A DNA stretch of 64,000 bases from Atrichornis clamosus (GCA_013400975.1 WBMZ01012792.1:1-64000); one strand, 5' to 3'. Shown: positions 12,069 to 25,699, counted from the stretch's first letter. Numbers and translations are program-made. The notes: generated from the letters alone by a model not told the origin.

Positions 12069-15000
12069 GTATGAGCCAGGATATTCTACTAAAGGCAAAT
12101 GTTTCATATTAGAAATCTGAACACCAAGTCATTTTGAAGCCAAAGCTATACTTCTACTACAGGTGTTCTTTCTATGTTTAATGCCCTTTTAAGGTCTCTC
12201 TCCTAGTCCCAGCTGCTATACTGAAAACGACTCTCCACAAATATGGGATCACCTTTGTTTGATTGCCCCCACACCTTTGAGCTGCCTGGACTGTAACTGC
12301 AAAAGGCATAAGAAGATACATAGATTCATGGGACTGTCAGTCCTGTTTTACTGTGGTCCAAAATGGCTCTTGCAATTAATCTTTGTTATCCATCTATTTA
12401 ATCTTTTCAACATTCAATGCTAAAATTTATTTATGTTCAATACTTTGCCATCAGTATTGCTACTATTTTTTTCATCATCCTGAGTGAGTTTATTTTCTGA
12501 AAGACTGTTTCTTTCTGATATTACTAGAAATGAATGACTTATGAGTATTGGATGCTAGAATGTAACAAGAAATGATGCACACCTGGATGCAAAGGTAATA
12601 AATCCACATCATCCATCATCTGGACAGATGAGAAGCAGATGTTAAAATTCCTGGGGGATTTTTTTTTTTTTGGTCAGCTAAGGAATACAATCTGACTGTA
12701 ATATGTCCATATTATTTTTGGATAGTTCATTTGCTATGTGATGTTGATCTGAATTGATATTTCCAAACAAACCATTCACTTTGTCAATAATTCAGATTCC
12801 AGTGAGTTGCCTTGGTATGCCAGACTGCATATGCTAACATTTAATGCCAGAGTGAACTTGCTGTGCTATTCAGCAGGATGAATCACCATCAGGGAGTGTG
12901 GCTCCCCAGGTGTATTGTGCCATATGTTTCATGGTGTAGTGAGTAAAGAATACACAGTGTTTGACTTGCATCTTGCAGCGTAACTTCTACCATCTTCCTG
13001 GGCCTAGATTCTGGGAACTCCTTTGACAGTAAATGTGTTGCTTCAGCGTAAATAAATGATACCATGCCGGCTGTCACAAATACCAGTGATGTTTCCACGG
13101 AAAAATTCAAATCCGCCTAGTTGGGAGAATGTGAGGTATATATTTACAAAACCAAGATAAAAAATTGGGTAAGAGGAGCTATAAGATAATGCATACAAAG
13201 GTCAGCATCTAAAAATCTATGGAACTGGGTTGATCAACTGAGACATCCTGGGGTGTAGCACAGCTCCAAAAATGTTCTTAAGCAGTGCTGTTCACCAATA
13301 ATCTTTGTTTAGCTCTCTTGAAGACAAACACAGTTGATTTCACTTTACTATATCCCAAGTATATCTGAAATTAGTTTATTTCCCTTATGCAGTTTTTCCT
13401 TTTGAAGGGGGAAAGAAGACATTTTTTGTCTCTAGTGCTTAAATATTTATGTTGCCATGTAGGCATGCTGGTATCACAGTCATCTCTACCTCCATTGAAA
13501 GTAATTAATTTTCTAAAAATTCCTTTTCATAACAAATTGCTAGTTCCTGCAACAAATAGAAGGTGATAATTATTTATATCTGATAAACCACCATGAATTG
13601 GTATCTTTGAGATGAAATATTATGACAGACTGGTGTAGTACAATGGTTTATCCCTTCTCTTGATCAAAAATTGGTTAAGAATTGGAACAGTTGGAGAGCA
13701 GCCCATCTCTAGCCACCATCTGCTTGTTGTAAAATAGCTGAATGTTGGATTTTTCAACATTTTTTTATTACTATTATTACTTAAATTTAAAAAAATTAGA
13801 CAGAATTAAAGATATAGCACAAATCAATAAAATGGAGATAGCTCATCTGAATTATGCCTTCTTTAAAATTATGCAGATGCCCCTTCTAAAATATTTTTTG
13901 CCTTCTACTATGTTCTGCCATTTGCTGTATTTCAAGCAGGTATCCAGCAGTGACAGGCACCCATTTCTTCTGTTAGGGGATACTTTTATATCTCTTCCTT
14001 TTAATTTGATTTGTAATGCAATATTGGACTGACTATACCTTATAAACCTTCAGCTACGAGTCCCAAATAGAGTTATGCTGCTTTATGTCTGAAATTATAA
14101 ATGTCTCCCTGCTTTCAAAAAAGGTGGTATAAGCTGTAGACAGGCTCTGCTTTGCTCACTTCTCAGTTCTGTCTGGGTAGGCTGCTGATTCCTTTTGGAA
14201 ATTATTTGCCCTCTATACTATTTTCTTTCACCTTTGCCTTCAGTGGCAAAGAAACTGTCCCTTACTCTGTTTGCAAGTAACCTCTAGAAATAAGATGCTC
14301 AGCTTGATTCCTTCTGGTGCTTTTTTGAGAATAATGACATGACATGGAGTATAATTCTTACTGTATGTCACATTCTGTAGAACTTGCTGTTATACTGCGT
14401 ATTTGGCATCAACTACAAAAATACATAAATAAAAACCAACTGTCCTATGATTCAGTTCAGGCTGCATTGACTGGGACAACTGATTCTCATGATTCATATC
14501 TTCCTAGTTCATCTATTATTTAAATGTTAGTGTAAACATACTGAAATTCTTTCATACTTTTCAGTTCCCCACAAGAAGGATCCTAACAAACACTGCTGGA
14601 GGAGTGTCCTGATTGATGGTCCTTCCCCCAGAGATAATAGAATTACAGTCACACTCATTCCAGTAAAAGAGCCAGATGAAGTATGTTTGAAATTATCACT
14701 GCATTTCACCTTCCAGTATTTTCTCATATGAAGATGATTTCTGAAAAAAGCTTGTTTTCTCTGAGGACCAGATGCTTTCAGAGTGATGGCCATATTCAAA
14801 TAAATAAACAAGTGTCTTCGTGAAGGATATTCATCTTTCATGCAAAGAAACCTAAAAGCGAGGGTTCTTGTAAGTGTCACTTACGTCCTGAGGATGGCTT
14901 ACTTATTAGGGAGCACAATGTTTTTGCCAGGTTTAAATGCCAGCATTACTTTTTTTTTAAAGAATAAACCTTCAGAACATGGCACACCCTACCTGCCTAA

Positions 15001-16239
15001 GAAGTCATACTTGTTTACTCAGTGCCTAACTGCAATCCTAGGCAATATTTACTTTAGATAAATTTAATGCTCTGAAGCTGTAAATGCAACCTCAGTTAAT
15101 ATTATGTTCTTTCCTAAAATTGCAGTGTTGACAGAAAAACATTGTGCTGTACAAGCCATTAGCAGATCCTGCCTATGGGGTGGGATACAAATAATAGAGG
15201 TAGGCAAATTATCTCTTGATTCTTTGCAGTTGGGAGACACTGCTGGTATTTAGATCTATCTACCCAAGTATAAGCCTGCACTGGAAGTTTTCCAAGTTCC
15301 ACATATCTAAAATCCAAGTGCTTGTTTAGTACACTGATGCAATTAGACGCCCAAAGCTAATCAAGATTTTTGCAGTGCTTTAAAAGTAAAGAGTTTTAAA
15401 ATAATCCTGCAAAAGCTGCCTGCACTGGTTTACTAAGCTGCTTTTCTGAACAAGTTTATATAGCTACACTGTATCTTTTGTTTGATCTCTGAAGAATGGT
15501 GTTTTCTCCTAGGAGTTTCTGTGGCTGGATATCACCTACAGCCATCATTTCAACCATTTTACTTCTATTACCTATTATTCATTTTACATCTAATATCTTT
15601 GCAAAATTGTCTGATCTGTTCCCATTAGTATCCTTATTGTACCTTAACTGCCCTGCTTCCTTTTCATCCTTATTGTTTTCCATAAAAGCAGTGGTTGATC
15701 TGCTTCACTCTTTTAATGATTTTGGTTATTTCCATCATCTCTTCCTCTTGCTTGATATACAAAGCCTCTATGGGAAAAGGCACGTGTGCATTGCTAGCTG
15801 TTCCTTATCTGTAGTCTAGCACTCAGGTAGTGACATGTTTCCTGCTTTACTGGCTGGCATGACCAAAGCTTCCTTGGTCAAGTACCTGCAATTTGTGGTT
15901 ACTTTTACTGTTTTCCATTTTCTCTTCTCGTTATCAACACAGATCGGATGAAATTGGGCCATGTAACAGATTATTATGCAGAGTTTTATCCAGTGAGAGC
16001 CACCCTCTTAGCCCCAATCACATTCACCTTCTGTGGTACTACAATTGCTTGAAAAAACCCATTTCTGACCTTTCAAATCTTGTGTGGGAGTGGATGTATA
16101 GATATAGAGAAGACCTCTGAACAGTACTAGTGCAGCTGCAGAAGGGGAGAAGAGGAAAGAGGAACATTGAATATGCTCCATATTCTTTGCAGATCTGCTT
16201 TATGCAGGTTTCTTGGTCAAATTAAGGCTGTAGCTTCCA

Positions 16240-16326
16240 TCTTTCTTTCTTGCTTGCTTTCTTCCTTCCTTTCTTTCTTTCTTTCTCTTTCTTTCTTTCT
16301 TTTTCTTTTCTTTCTTTTCTTTTTTG
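16240..16326. repeat. Imperfect (CTTT)n pyrimidine microsatellite
   Basis: Runs of ctttctttctttctt interrupted by cctt and ttttc. The overlapping serine/phenylalanine/leucine-rich open frames here are translations of the repeat and not genes. Confidence 0.95.
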
Positions 16327-17298
16327 TTCTTCCTGCATTCTGTTTTCCATTACTATCTTCATTTTAACCTTCTCCCTCAGTTTTTTAGTGCTTATGCTGA
16401 CTCTTCAGCAGTCTTACATGGCTGTTCCTTTGGGTTTTATTTGAGCAGATCCTCATTTCCATTCCTTCCATTCTTAACTGTGAGAATGGATTTATCAGGG
16501 TTTTTCCCATTCTCCCATCACTATTGCCCCATGTAACACGTACTCCTCAGCCATGTTTTATAATGTTGTGCTTTCTTCTTGTCATGCTTTCTCGATTCCT
16601 TTAATTCATCTACATGTATGACATCTATCTTTTTTCAGTCTTTTCTGACCTCTCTAAACTTGTCTAGGTACAGATTTTTCCTTACCTTTTCAGTTGATCA
16701 TCAAGAGACTACTGGAAAAATGCATTTTTAGATTCTGTCTCTGTCCACTGTCTTTTCTAATTTTGAATGTCCTCAGCAATTCTCCATTTTTCACCTGATC
16801 ATATTCAGGTTTTGAAACTCTCCTGAGGCTTCATAACTTTGCCATTCCTCTATGTCTGTATTTGCCCTTTTACATTATCTCCTCCCTTTTTATAGTGCTG
16901 CGCAGGTTCACACTTTCTAACATATTGGTCTGCACATCTTGCCAGCTTCTATCACAGTTATGATTCTTATATGACCCTCGCACATGATTTGAAATGACTG
17001 GACTGGGCATCAATTTCCAATCAATGGTACCAATTAACTTTCATCATTTGTCATCATTTCCATTTTTTATCTCCTCTGAAACTATACTAGACACTCTTTA
17101 GAGCAGGAGATTGATGGACCTATTTGACCACCTAATAGAAAAAGGCCTTGGTATTCTGTGAAGATTTGCCTTGAAGTAGCAGAGTATCAGTACAAATAAA
17201 TAAGAGTTTTCATTATCTCACTGGCGCTAATTGCTCTGAATTGAACCAGACAGGCTCAGTTTTGTTTTTCGACTTGCCTTTCTTTTACTGACAGGAAA

Positions 17299-17349
17299 AA
17301 TAAACAGGAAAAATATATCTCCACAGCCTCAGAAAAAAAAAAAAAAAAA
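17299..17349 (+). other. AATAAA plus 17-base A tract
   Basis: AATAAA at 17299-17304 is followed 29 bases later by an uninterrupted run of 17 A (17333-17349). This spacing is what the 3' end of a reverse-transcribed mRNA would show. No upstream coding homology was recognised, so chance is equally likely. Confidence 0.25.
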
Positions 17350-18274
17350 CCCTGATGATTTTCTATTTTGTTAGCTGGTACTTGTTCTCTTATCTCAGTA
17401 GATGAAATAATGTGCTATACATTACATTAAAGGGCCTTATCTGAATTTATGTACTCAGAGCCTTATTACTTATAACAGTCAGAGACAAATTGGCATTTAA
17501 ATAATGGCTTATTCATTAATATATGCACTGAAGTACATAGTCATGTTATGGAAGAGCTCAAACAATTATCATGCTCAATAATATCTCATAATGAGCTGCT
17601 ACTCAATATGATATTGACCTTTCTGTACTCTCTGAAAATTGTTAAGGATGAGAGAGTTGTAAGATCCCATAAAGCCTTTCTTCCCCATGAATATAATTTC
17701 AAAAGATGTGACTAAGTGGTGTATCCTCATCCATTCAAAGGAAAATAGTGATGGTTACTGTTGGTAGTCACAGGCCAATCAGACCCATAAGACCACTGCT
17801 GAAGGTAATTTAAGTATTAAATGCAATGAATAGCAGAACAGATTTATGAGTATAACATCATTTGTAAATATAATTTCATTTTAATCTGAAATGAAAGAAA
17901 GGAATACTTCATTTTAATTTATATTTATTATTAAATTAATTGTGGTAATTGCCTTCCCCTTATTTGTTTCCAGTCTTTGCAGACCGGATATTTCCATGGC
18001 TCCTGAGAGCTTTGCAGACCTGCAATGTTAATCCACAAGTTAGATCAGTCTGTGAGAGATCCATGGTTCCTGCTGATTGCAGGTACCAGGCAGTGTCTAT
18101 GGGAGACTTCTGCTCCTTCTTCCCCTACTGTTGTGTCACAAAGCCTTCATTGCTCCGAGGGATAACTTCCTTCAGTGGTCTCAGCTTGAAACCTCTGACT
18201 GCCTATGAAGATACACATCAGTGCGCTGGGTTCAAAATGTGAAAAATTAATTCCATGCCTTTTTATTCCTACAG

Positions 18275-18384
18275 TCAGTGCCAATACACCTATACAAGCA
18301 CATACTTGTCCACCACCACAGTGTAGTATCAGCAACTTTGACACAACATTCATTTCTCTAGAAGGATCTGTGGATAAACATAAG
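18275..18384 (+). other. 110-base exon-like island with cysteine/proline-rich peptide
   Basis: An acceptor with a good pyrimidine tract (cctttttattcctacag) and a strong donor (AAACATAAG followed by gtacgt) bracket 110 bases. One frame, entering with two bases, is open for 36 codons. It includes AHTCPPPQCSISNF and ends SLEGSVDKHK exactly at the donor, in phase 0. The other two frames contain stops. The CPPPQC block suggests a secreted or extracellular protein, but I cannot name a family. A 36-codon open run in one of three frames is not rare by chance. Confidence 0.25.
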
Positions 18385-19730
18385 GTACGTCAGACCACAG
18401 TTTTGGATCCGACGCATTGGTTCTCCTGGTGGATGAACTTGGCCACATTGAAGTTGTGGATTACAAATGGAAAGAATGAGAAGATGTCTTGATCACCCAG
18501 GCCTGGAAGGACTTCAAATTCACATACTGTTTTAAATTGAAACAGGAGGTTTCCGTCTTCTTCCAGAAGCTGCCTACTTGAGATATATTGTTAGACATAT
18601 GTCTAGTTCTTGTAGGGGTGGTGGATGTGCAATTCTCACCAATTCTTTCCTTCTGTATCTCTAATATAAGGAAATAATGATCCTTTTGGCCTTGGGAATG
18701 CTGAAACATGCTGAAAATTTTGTTTCATAACTTTCACTGAGCACTGCAAATTGCCACTCCTGCCAAAGTTTTCATATTGCATTTTCAATTTGTGGCATGG
18801 GCCTCAGGTACCTTCATCTGACAGCAGTGCTGCATATCCAGTGGTGTTGTTCTGTGAATCTGGTCTCTCTGTCTTAACATTATTAGAGATGTAAAACTCT
18901 CCTTCAAGATGATTACACTTCACTAGGGAGTATTTCTTGCAGTAACCAAGTATTAATATACATATCAAAACGCAATCAAAACCACAATCACACACATTCA
19001 AAAACACCATGTCAGAGAGAAACAGAGGGGGATTTCAAAGGATTTTTAGAATAAGAGAAACTCAGGGAGAGCAATATGCACCACCCTGTTGTGAGCCAGA
19101 GGTTAGCACACAGAGGATCAGGGCTGGAGCATGCACCTCTGGCTCCTGCTGAAGGATGAATTCTTTGGCTAGTGGAGTTTTCATATGTGAATACTCAAAG
19201 TGGAAATATCATCTAAGACACCTTAAATAAGAGTAGTTACAAGTAAATGCACTTTTCTACAGCTTAAAAAAGGACTATTTGTACTCAGAAAAAACCAAGA
19301 GAAAGCATGACAATTTCTTTACAAAGTGCAAAAATGTTAGCATTTTAGAGGCAACGTATTTTTGATGTACATTGCTATACCCCTATTAAAACTCATACAG
19401 CTAATAAGAAATATATTTGTTGCAGTGTTCTCATTGTTTTTAGTACTCTTACACAAATGCATTTAAAACAAACAAATCTCTCAGTGTCCAGCAAAATTTA
19501 ATTAAAAATACAGAGCAAATTTTACAATTTAGGAATATACCTGCTTCCATCTCTGTGTATAAACATGCTACGTACACTGAAATGCACCTCACCACCCACA
19601 ACAAGTCTCCAACTCTTTTCGCTCTTGCAATATAAAAAATCCAGTTTGATTTTCTCCAAGTTATGTTACTAAAAAAATAGGGCAGTGAATGCCAATTTTC
19701 ATCTCTCGGCAAATGTTTATAGCCAAGATG

Positions 19731-19754
19731 TAAACCCCTGAAAACAGGGGTTTA
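19731..19754. repeat. Perfect 10-bp hairpin, 4-base loop
   Basis: The arms TAAACCCCTG (19731-19740) and CAGGGGTTTA (19745-19754) are exact reverse complements around AAAA. It is too short for a miRNA precursor and no other element was recognised around it. Confidence 0.9.
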
Positions 19755-22700
19755 TAATTTAAATGCTGACACAACCTTAACTAGAGCAATGGGAACAGTG
19801 TTGCCATAATAACTGCCATTCTCTGGAAAGTATTTATGGCAAGGCTTCAACCTTTCTTAAGGCAGAAATTCAGGCCTTTGGCTGCCACAGCCTGTGGGTA
19901 ATGGCAGTGAGATCCAGATTCCTGGGGATGGAGCCATCAGTACTCAGAAACCAAAGCCCTTTTAACATGTCTGCTAAACCTGTTCGTGACCTAGGCATGT
20001 GCTGGATCCTACAGCCCTGAAGACAATGGAAGTTTTTTCCAGTGGTTTGAACAAGAGCAGGTCTGAGTCCCCTGTGCCCATCAATATCACATTCTTTTCT
20101 TCCTATCAGGACCTTCCAATAAAACCTGTTTATATATCTGTCTTTCCTAATTGAAACCAGAATATATCTCTTTGCCGCCCACTTAAACAATGTTGGAATT
20201 AATATCTTTTTACACCATAAAAATGACAATGTTACAATTCTGTAAATATACTGAAGGAAAGACTGAATATGAGATTAAATTGTGATCTCTATTTATAAAG
20301 ACATAGTGGTTTCATAAATTTCTCTTGTGCTTCCTTGCTCTTTTCTCTACCCCTCCTTGCCCTTTTCTCCACTCCCTGTTCTTTTACTTCTTTCTACATG
20401 CCAAACAAAAATAATAACAAACCCTGATATTTTAAACATGTGAAATAAGGATGATGGAAATGTCTTATATATAAAAGTATAGCAAAATTATAATGTGTTA
20501 AAAAGGAATATAATTACATGTAAGTTTACAGTCTCATTCAGTTAGAATTCAAACTTCTTTTTCTCAATGGGACTCAGATATGTCTCAAATCCAAACTAAA
20601 TATAATATGAAGAAATACCTGATGAATGTTTATCATATGCTCTCCTGTTGGTGAAGCTTACTTTTTCCCAAACACTCTGGCTTTAAATGTCCAACATGAG
20701 GATGGCTCCATGCCACTGATGTGGCTAAAACCAGAGTTAAAATTAGTGGCACCAGATGCCAAAAGATTTTCTGAGCTCAGAGGTACATTTTTGTTGTCTC
20801 CAAGGCCAGAGCTGAACTGTTTTTTTTCCTGTATTATCAAATCTTGCTTTATTTATAGCCAGTATCAATGAGAGCAGCTTTCAGTTTGTTTTCATTTAGT
20901 ATGGAGAGATTAGATCTTTGTATTTCAGCTTTAGGACCTGTGGCATCAGAAACTCAGTGCTGTCACCTGTTTCCAGTTTGAGCCACTGTGAGGAGAACAG
21001 GAAAATTGAGAACAAGGAAGTTCAGGTTTTTGGGACACAATGCTGCAAGGAAATACCCCCTTGCCACTTCTATTTGTCAAGCTTTCCCATGTGAATACGA
21101 CTGATGTTTTTTGTGGCCTAGGTAATATTGGAAGAGGTAATGGAGAAAAACATGACAATTTAGTTTCAAATTGCAAAATGGGACAAAGTGTATTTCAGAT
21201 AATACAGCAAATATTGTATGAGAGGAACAGTTTCTTCCTGTAAAATATTCTCAGGCTTTGTAAGCCTCATGGGACTTTATATACAAAACTCTGAATATTT
21301 GCACACATTTCAGAGTACGACTGCAGCTCCAAGTTGAATTCAGATTATAAATGTCATTTGTAAATAGCACTTTCTTGCTTATAGCACCATCAGAGGGTAA
21401 GGCAAACAAGATTAATTTACCTGTAGGTAAAGATCTACCAGTTTGGTGGATTAAAAAACCCTATTCTCTTTAGGAATGGCTCTTGAAAATTTCATGCCAG
21501 CTTGAAATTCACTCTTAAGCAGACATTTCTGTCTTTTTATGGAGTCTACAATTTTAGACATTATTTTTAGTTATCTCAGAAATAGATTTGAGCACTTACT
21601 TTGGGATATTTTATTTTCCCAAAGTTGCAAATACCAAAGCTATCATATGAGTTTGCTGCTTCTTTGTAAGCGAAGTTCATAGAGGCATTCTGGAGGTGAA
21701 ATTTACAACTCAAATAATATCTAAAATATGTAGAAGTGACTACTTTTAATGTCTTCCAGAAGATAGATATCTGCCAGCAGCTAGGAAATGCTGAGTATGT
21801 TTGGTACCCTGTGTTTCCCTAGGCTTTGATACTTCTTTGCAGCTGTGAGTGAGGTACCTTTGCGTACTCACTAGCTGAGTTCAGGATTCAAGATATTGTT
21901 CTAAATATTGAACACCATTTGATGATTTTTTGTCATAAGACAGTCTTATTCATCATCTATTGACCAATCTTATGCCATGCCAATCTTACACCAATCCATT
22001 TAAACAAAGTCCTTGTGCAAGAACTGCGGCCGGAAAGAAAAATTAAGCAGGAGAGGCCAACAGTGAGACAATGAGATGTGTCTATTGTGGAGGCAGGAAA
22101 GTTCCTGTGTTTCAGTTTTCCTTCCAATGTTGCTAACGGATTTTATCCTGACTGTTACATGGAAAATATATATTCTAAGCAGGCCCTCAAGTAAGAACTA
22201 TTTTAGCTTCCCCTCCTCTCCAGCAGAGTGTTTTGCCTATTAGATTACAGAAATAGTCTCCCCTTTGCAATTTTCTTTGCTGGCCAAACAAATTCCACAT
22301 TCCTGGCTCTATAGAAATGGCACAGCTTCAATGAAAGCCATGCAGCAAGGGCACTCTCAGAAGAGGTAGGAGCTGTGGATTTGCATCCCCTCAGGCTGAT
22401 GCTATAGTTTTTCAGTTTCCAGGGCACGTCTTGTAAGCAGAATACTATGATATCAGCAGGGTGTGGCAGTACTCTGTTTGGCAAGCGTTTGAATGGATTT
22501 GAATGCCCTGCTGTATTGCATTCAGACTGCCCTTCACAAACAAAACAGGTTCAGGAGTTTACTGGCCCCTGTCCTCATGGGTGTTAACAACAGGTGCCTT
22601 GTTTGGGTTTTCCAGATGATTCACAGAGGAGGTAGATGTCAAACTGCTCAACTCACCTACGCTGGAGACAATTCTGTTTTCATTCCAGAACAGAATTTAG

Positions 22701-25267
22701 GTTACTGAAGTTCCCTTGCAATACATATTTCTTTACTTCTCTCAGATATCTAAGTGATTACTTGAAAGACAGTTGTGATAGTTTGTGGCTTGCTGTTGTG
22801 AAAAAAGGCAAGTAAATTCCAACTAAGTAGTACTTTAGCAATCTGATGTCTTTTGAGCTCTCTGTTTTCACTAAAAAGAGCTTGCATGATGTTAGGAAAA
22901 TGTTAGAGGTGGATTTCATATATGCTACATCTCATGGATCCAGAGTTACTCTGCAGCTTATTCAACAAGACCACCACCATTTCCTCAGGGTCCTTTTCTT
23001 TTTGCACATAACAAGGAGAAAGAATAATATACTTCCCCCTTTTCCCCATTTGTTTAATAGCTGTAATTTAAACTATTGAAATCTTGATTAAGAAGTTCAG
23101 ATGGTGGAATTAAAAGAAGCCAAGGGGTAGAGTCAAGTACTTCAAACACCTGAAAAAACCCTCTTATTTTTATAAAAAGGATTAAAACTTTTAATTAATT
23201 GATGCTTTACCCCAAGGATAATCTATGAGATTTTATCAGGATTCATTATGTTTTAATTTCATCTTTGAACTTTGATAATCTGTGAGAGTTCCCTGTTTTT
23301 TTTAACACAGAAGTTAGAATAAACAGTCAAGTGTGAAGCTTACTAGTATTTGCTATGAAACTTGTACACAGAAAGAAAAATAAGCATTTTCCTCTTGGTC
23401 ACATCTGGACCCTGCTGCATGAGCTATGTTAGATCCTGATCCTTTAAAATCAAATCTGCAATCCATTCTTGTGTTTTTACAAAGAAATTGTGCATAGGAT
23501 GTCTGTATTTTAAAGTCAGCTTATATCCAAACCGTGGGGAGGGAGAAAACTGCTTGAACTTGGCCTGTGGAAGATGTGATCATGGCTGAGATCTTCTGTC
23601 ATGAAACATTCTCTGCAGAAATCATTCTTTCCATCCTAAGCTGGGTCTATGTGGGAGAGAGGTGTCTTCTGCTACTTACTGAGGTCTGAAAAAGAAGACA
23701 GTGTCACACTGCATCTCCCTCACTGTCACTGACGTCCTGCACACTGCAGAGCACACACTGCTTTTCTTACTCACCCTTGCCATTTTTTCTCTTTCTTTGT
23801 TAAAGAGTTTATCCAGTTTCCCTGTTCATCCAGGAGTCGTTGCTGAAGAAACCTGGAGCTAAGTGGAAATAAGGTTGCTGTGGGTGGACTGAAGACAGTT
23901 TCTTTTAGGAAACATCACCAGAGTCTGTTCTATTATTCTGTTTAAAGCTGCAGTCTGTACACTGTGCTGTAATTGTATATCTGTGTTATGTGTTTCCCCA
24001 CAAGATCTGTATCTTAACAAGGACTGCTGCTTTTACTTAGCCAAAGATTGTCAGGACTCAAAAGCTCCAGACTTTTGCCCCACTGCTAGCAAAGTATAAA
24101 AAAACCCCATATTCCTGTTGCTCAGGCCTGTAGAAGAGAAAATTAGCATATGACAATAAGTTAGCTGCGAAACTAGGAAGACTGTATTTTATCCAAGACG
24201 ACTTCTCCAGAACCTTTTATCCTTGGCTCTGACTCAGCAGGATCAGTGCTACCTCTTCCCTAGGTATGCACATAGTACACTCTTTTGGAACGCACCCTTT
24301 TATAGCTCAGCTTACTGAAGCTGTACATCAGACTCTGGCAAATGTCTGACCCCCTTCACACTTCCCGTTGCCCACCTTTCTATCAAAATAACTCTCTACA
24401 TTCAGACAAGCTAGTAAATCCACTTATTTTTCATATCCTTAGTCCTTAGAGTGCCCAAATAAAACAGCCTCTCTGAGAAAAGTTCACTAAACGTGGAGGG
24501 TATGGGGCAGATATATTATTCGCCCTCTTTCAATGCTATCTGTTCTTTTACTTTGGCCATTCCACCCTGAGCTGTTCATGATCCATAACAAACCCTATCT
24601 CAATGTGTGGGCCTCGGTGGTTTATTTGATTTGGAGCAGTCTCGGCTGAATGCTGGAAAGAAATTAAAATATGAATGTAGGTAAAATAACACTGCATTTT
24701 TGTCTGTTGTTAGAAAATCTCTCAGGTCACTAAAATATTGTGAACACCAACTCCAGAATTTATTTTTTGCTTGAAATTCTTTAAAATGAAAAAGTCCTCA
24801 TATCAGCAAAAGAATATTTAAATATAGTTAATGTTTTGACAGAAATCAACAAAAGCATGGAAATGCCCAATTAAGGCAGAAATGCACCATATGGACTTGG
24901 ATGTGATAAGTAGTAAGCAAGCTGTTACAGTGACACCCTGCTGTGGTTAGGTGTGGAACACATATGTCCCTCTTAGGGTTTATCTACAGATGTTCTTATT
25001 TTGTAGCTCTGTTTGTTCTACCAGATATGAAAGGATTGAAATAGGGAGGGTGGTTGAGATTTTTTTCTTCCTTGGTGCCTTTAAATTTCATATTCAAATT
25101 TATAAATATTATTGAACATACTCATATGAAATCACACTGTGCTAGGGTCTGTTCCCTGCTTGCATTCTTGTTCACAGAGATGTATTCACAATTTAATTAT
25201 TTGCTAGTTCTGGAATTTCTGCTAATTCATGTTTGAAGCAGGAAAGACAAACACACTTCACTCTCAA

Positions 25268-25376
25268 TCCATAAGTTTTCTCACTTTTACCCTTCTGATT
25301 CTTTTCCCCATCCTACCACGGTGGAGTAAGTGAGTGGCTGTGTGGGGCTGTGTTGCCAGCTGCTTAAACCCTGACA
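25268..25376 (+). repeat. 3' remnant of the 5' LTR of the ERVL-like provirus
   Basis: It matches the end of the 3' LTR (27988-28097) block for block and finishes in …AAACCCTGACA. The upstream four fifths of this LTR, including its promoter, are absent, so the provirus is truncated at the left. Confidence 0.85.
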
Positions 25377-25384
25377 GTCCTTTT

Positions 25385-25401
25385 TGGCATCCAGTGTGGA
25401 G
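25385..25401 (+). other. Putative primer-binding site
   Basis: TGGCATCCAGTGTGGAG lies just downstream of the 5' LTR end. It has the TGG start expected of a tRNA 3'-CCA primer site. The tRNA cannot be named with confidence because the copy is mutated. Confidence 0.45.
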
Positions 25402-25480
25402 ATTTTAATTGGCTGTCTCCTGTACTTGCCATGGGGCTTCCTTGTCTCACGGTGTGTTAGAGACTATTGTTCATTACTGG

Positions 25481-25544
25481 CTGCTCTTTTCTTTCTCTGC
25501 TCTTTTCTTTCTCTGCTCTTTTCTTTCACTGCTGTTTGCTTTCA
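25481..25544 (+). repeat. Four-copy 16-base tandem repeat
   Basis: Units begin at 25481, 25497, 25513 and 25529 (ctgctcttttctttct, same, one change, several changes). The tract lies about 80 bases after the primer-binding-like site of the ERVL-like leader. Confidence 0.95.
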
Positions 25545-25699
25545 CTGCTTGCTGTAGCGCAGTGCAGCCAATCACCCCTCTCTGCTGTGCCTGGGATAAC
25601 ACCTGGTGATGCACCTGGGCTGGCAGGTGGCTGCAGAATTTGTGCTTCTGTACAGGACAGGCTGGAACTGCAGCAGGAACTCGAGTCATGTGGGTCAAG

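Larger units (their letters stand above)
5681..16239. other. Long repeat-poor tract
   Basis: About 10.5 kb with no recognised gene. It contains T-rich low complexity (8157-8270), an AAT/AAC-rich patch (9022-9070), a possible small MIR tail at 10290-10330 (agtcagtttcctcattcataa) and an exon-like island at 11926-12068. Several open frames of 70-117 codons exist (for example on the minus strand at 14527-14880 and the plus strand at 15496-15819), but their compositions follow T- or A-rich DNA and none resembles a protein family. Confidence 0.5.
16327..25267. other. Long repeat-poor tract
   Basis: About 8.9 kb with no recognised gene or dispersed repeat, apart from an A tract with an upstream AATAAA (17299-17349), an exon-like island at 18275-18384 and a perfect short hairpin at 19731-19754. 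Open frames of up to 119 codons (minus strand 19870-20229) resemble no family. Confidence 0.5.

Noticed and set aside
12300..12380. 'atacatagattcatgggactgtcag' as an old CR1 tail
   Set aside because: Only the first few bases resemble a CR1 terminus; the sequence after them does not continue the match.
15921..16120. Open frame after a pyrimidine-rich acceptor (SDEIGPCNRLLCRV…)
   Set aside because: No good donor in frame and an unrecognised composition.
16167..16536. Overlapping Ser/Phe/Leu-rich frames that resemble membrane proteins
   Set aside because: Translation of the CTTT microsatellite and neighbouring pyrimidine-rich DNA.
17974..18082. Exon-like block with a cttatttgtttccag acceptor and an open frame (ADRIFPWLLRALQ…)
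   Set aside because: The only donor (gcag|gtacca) is weak and the peptide is unrecognised. It is less convincing than the island at 18275-18384.
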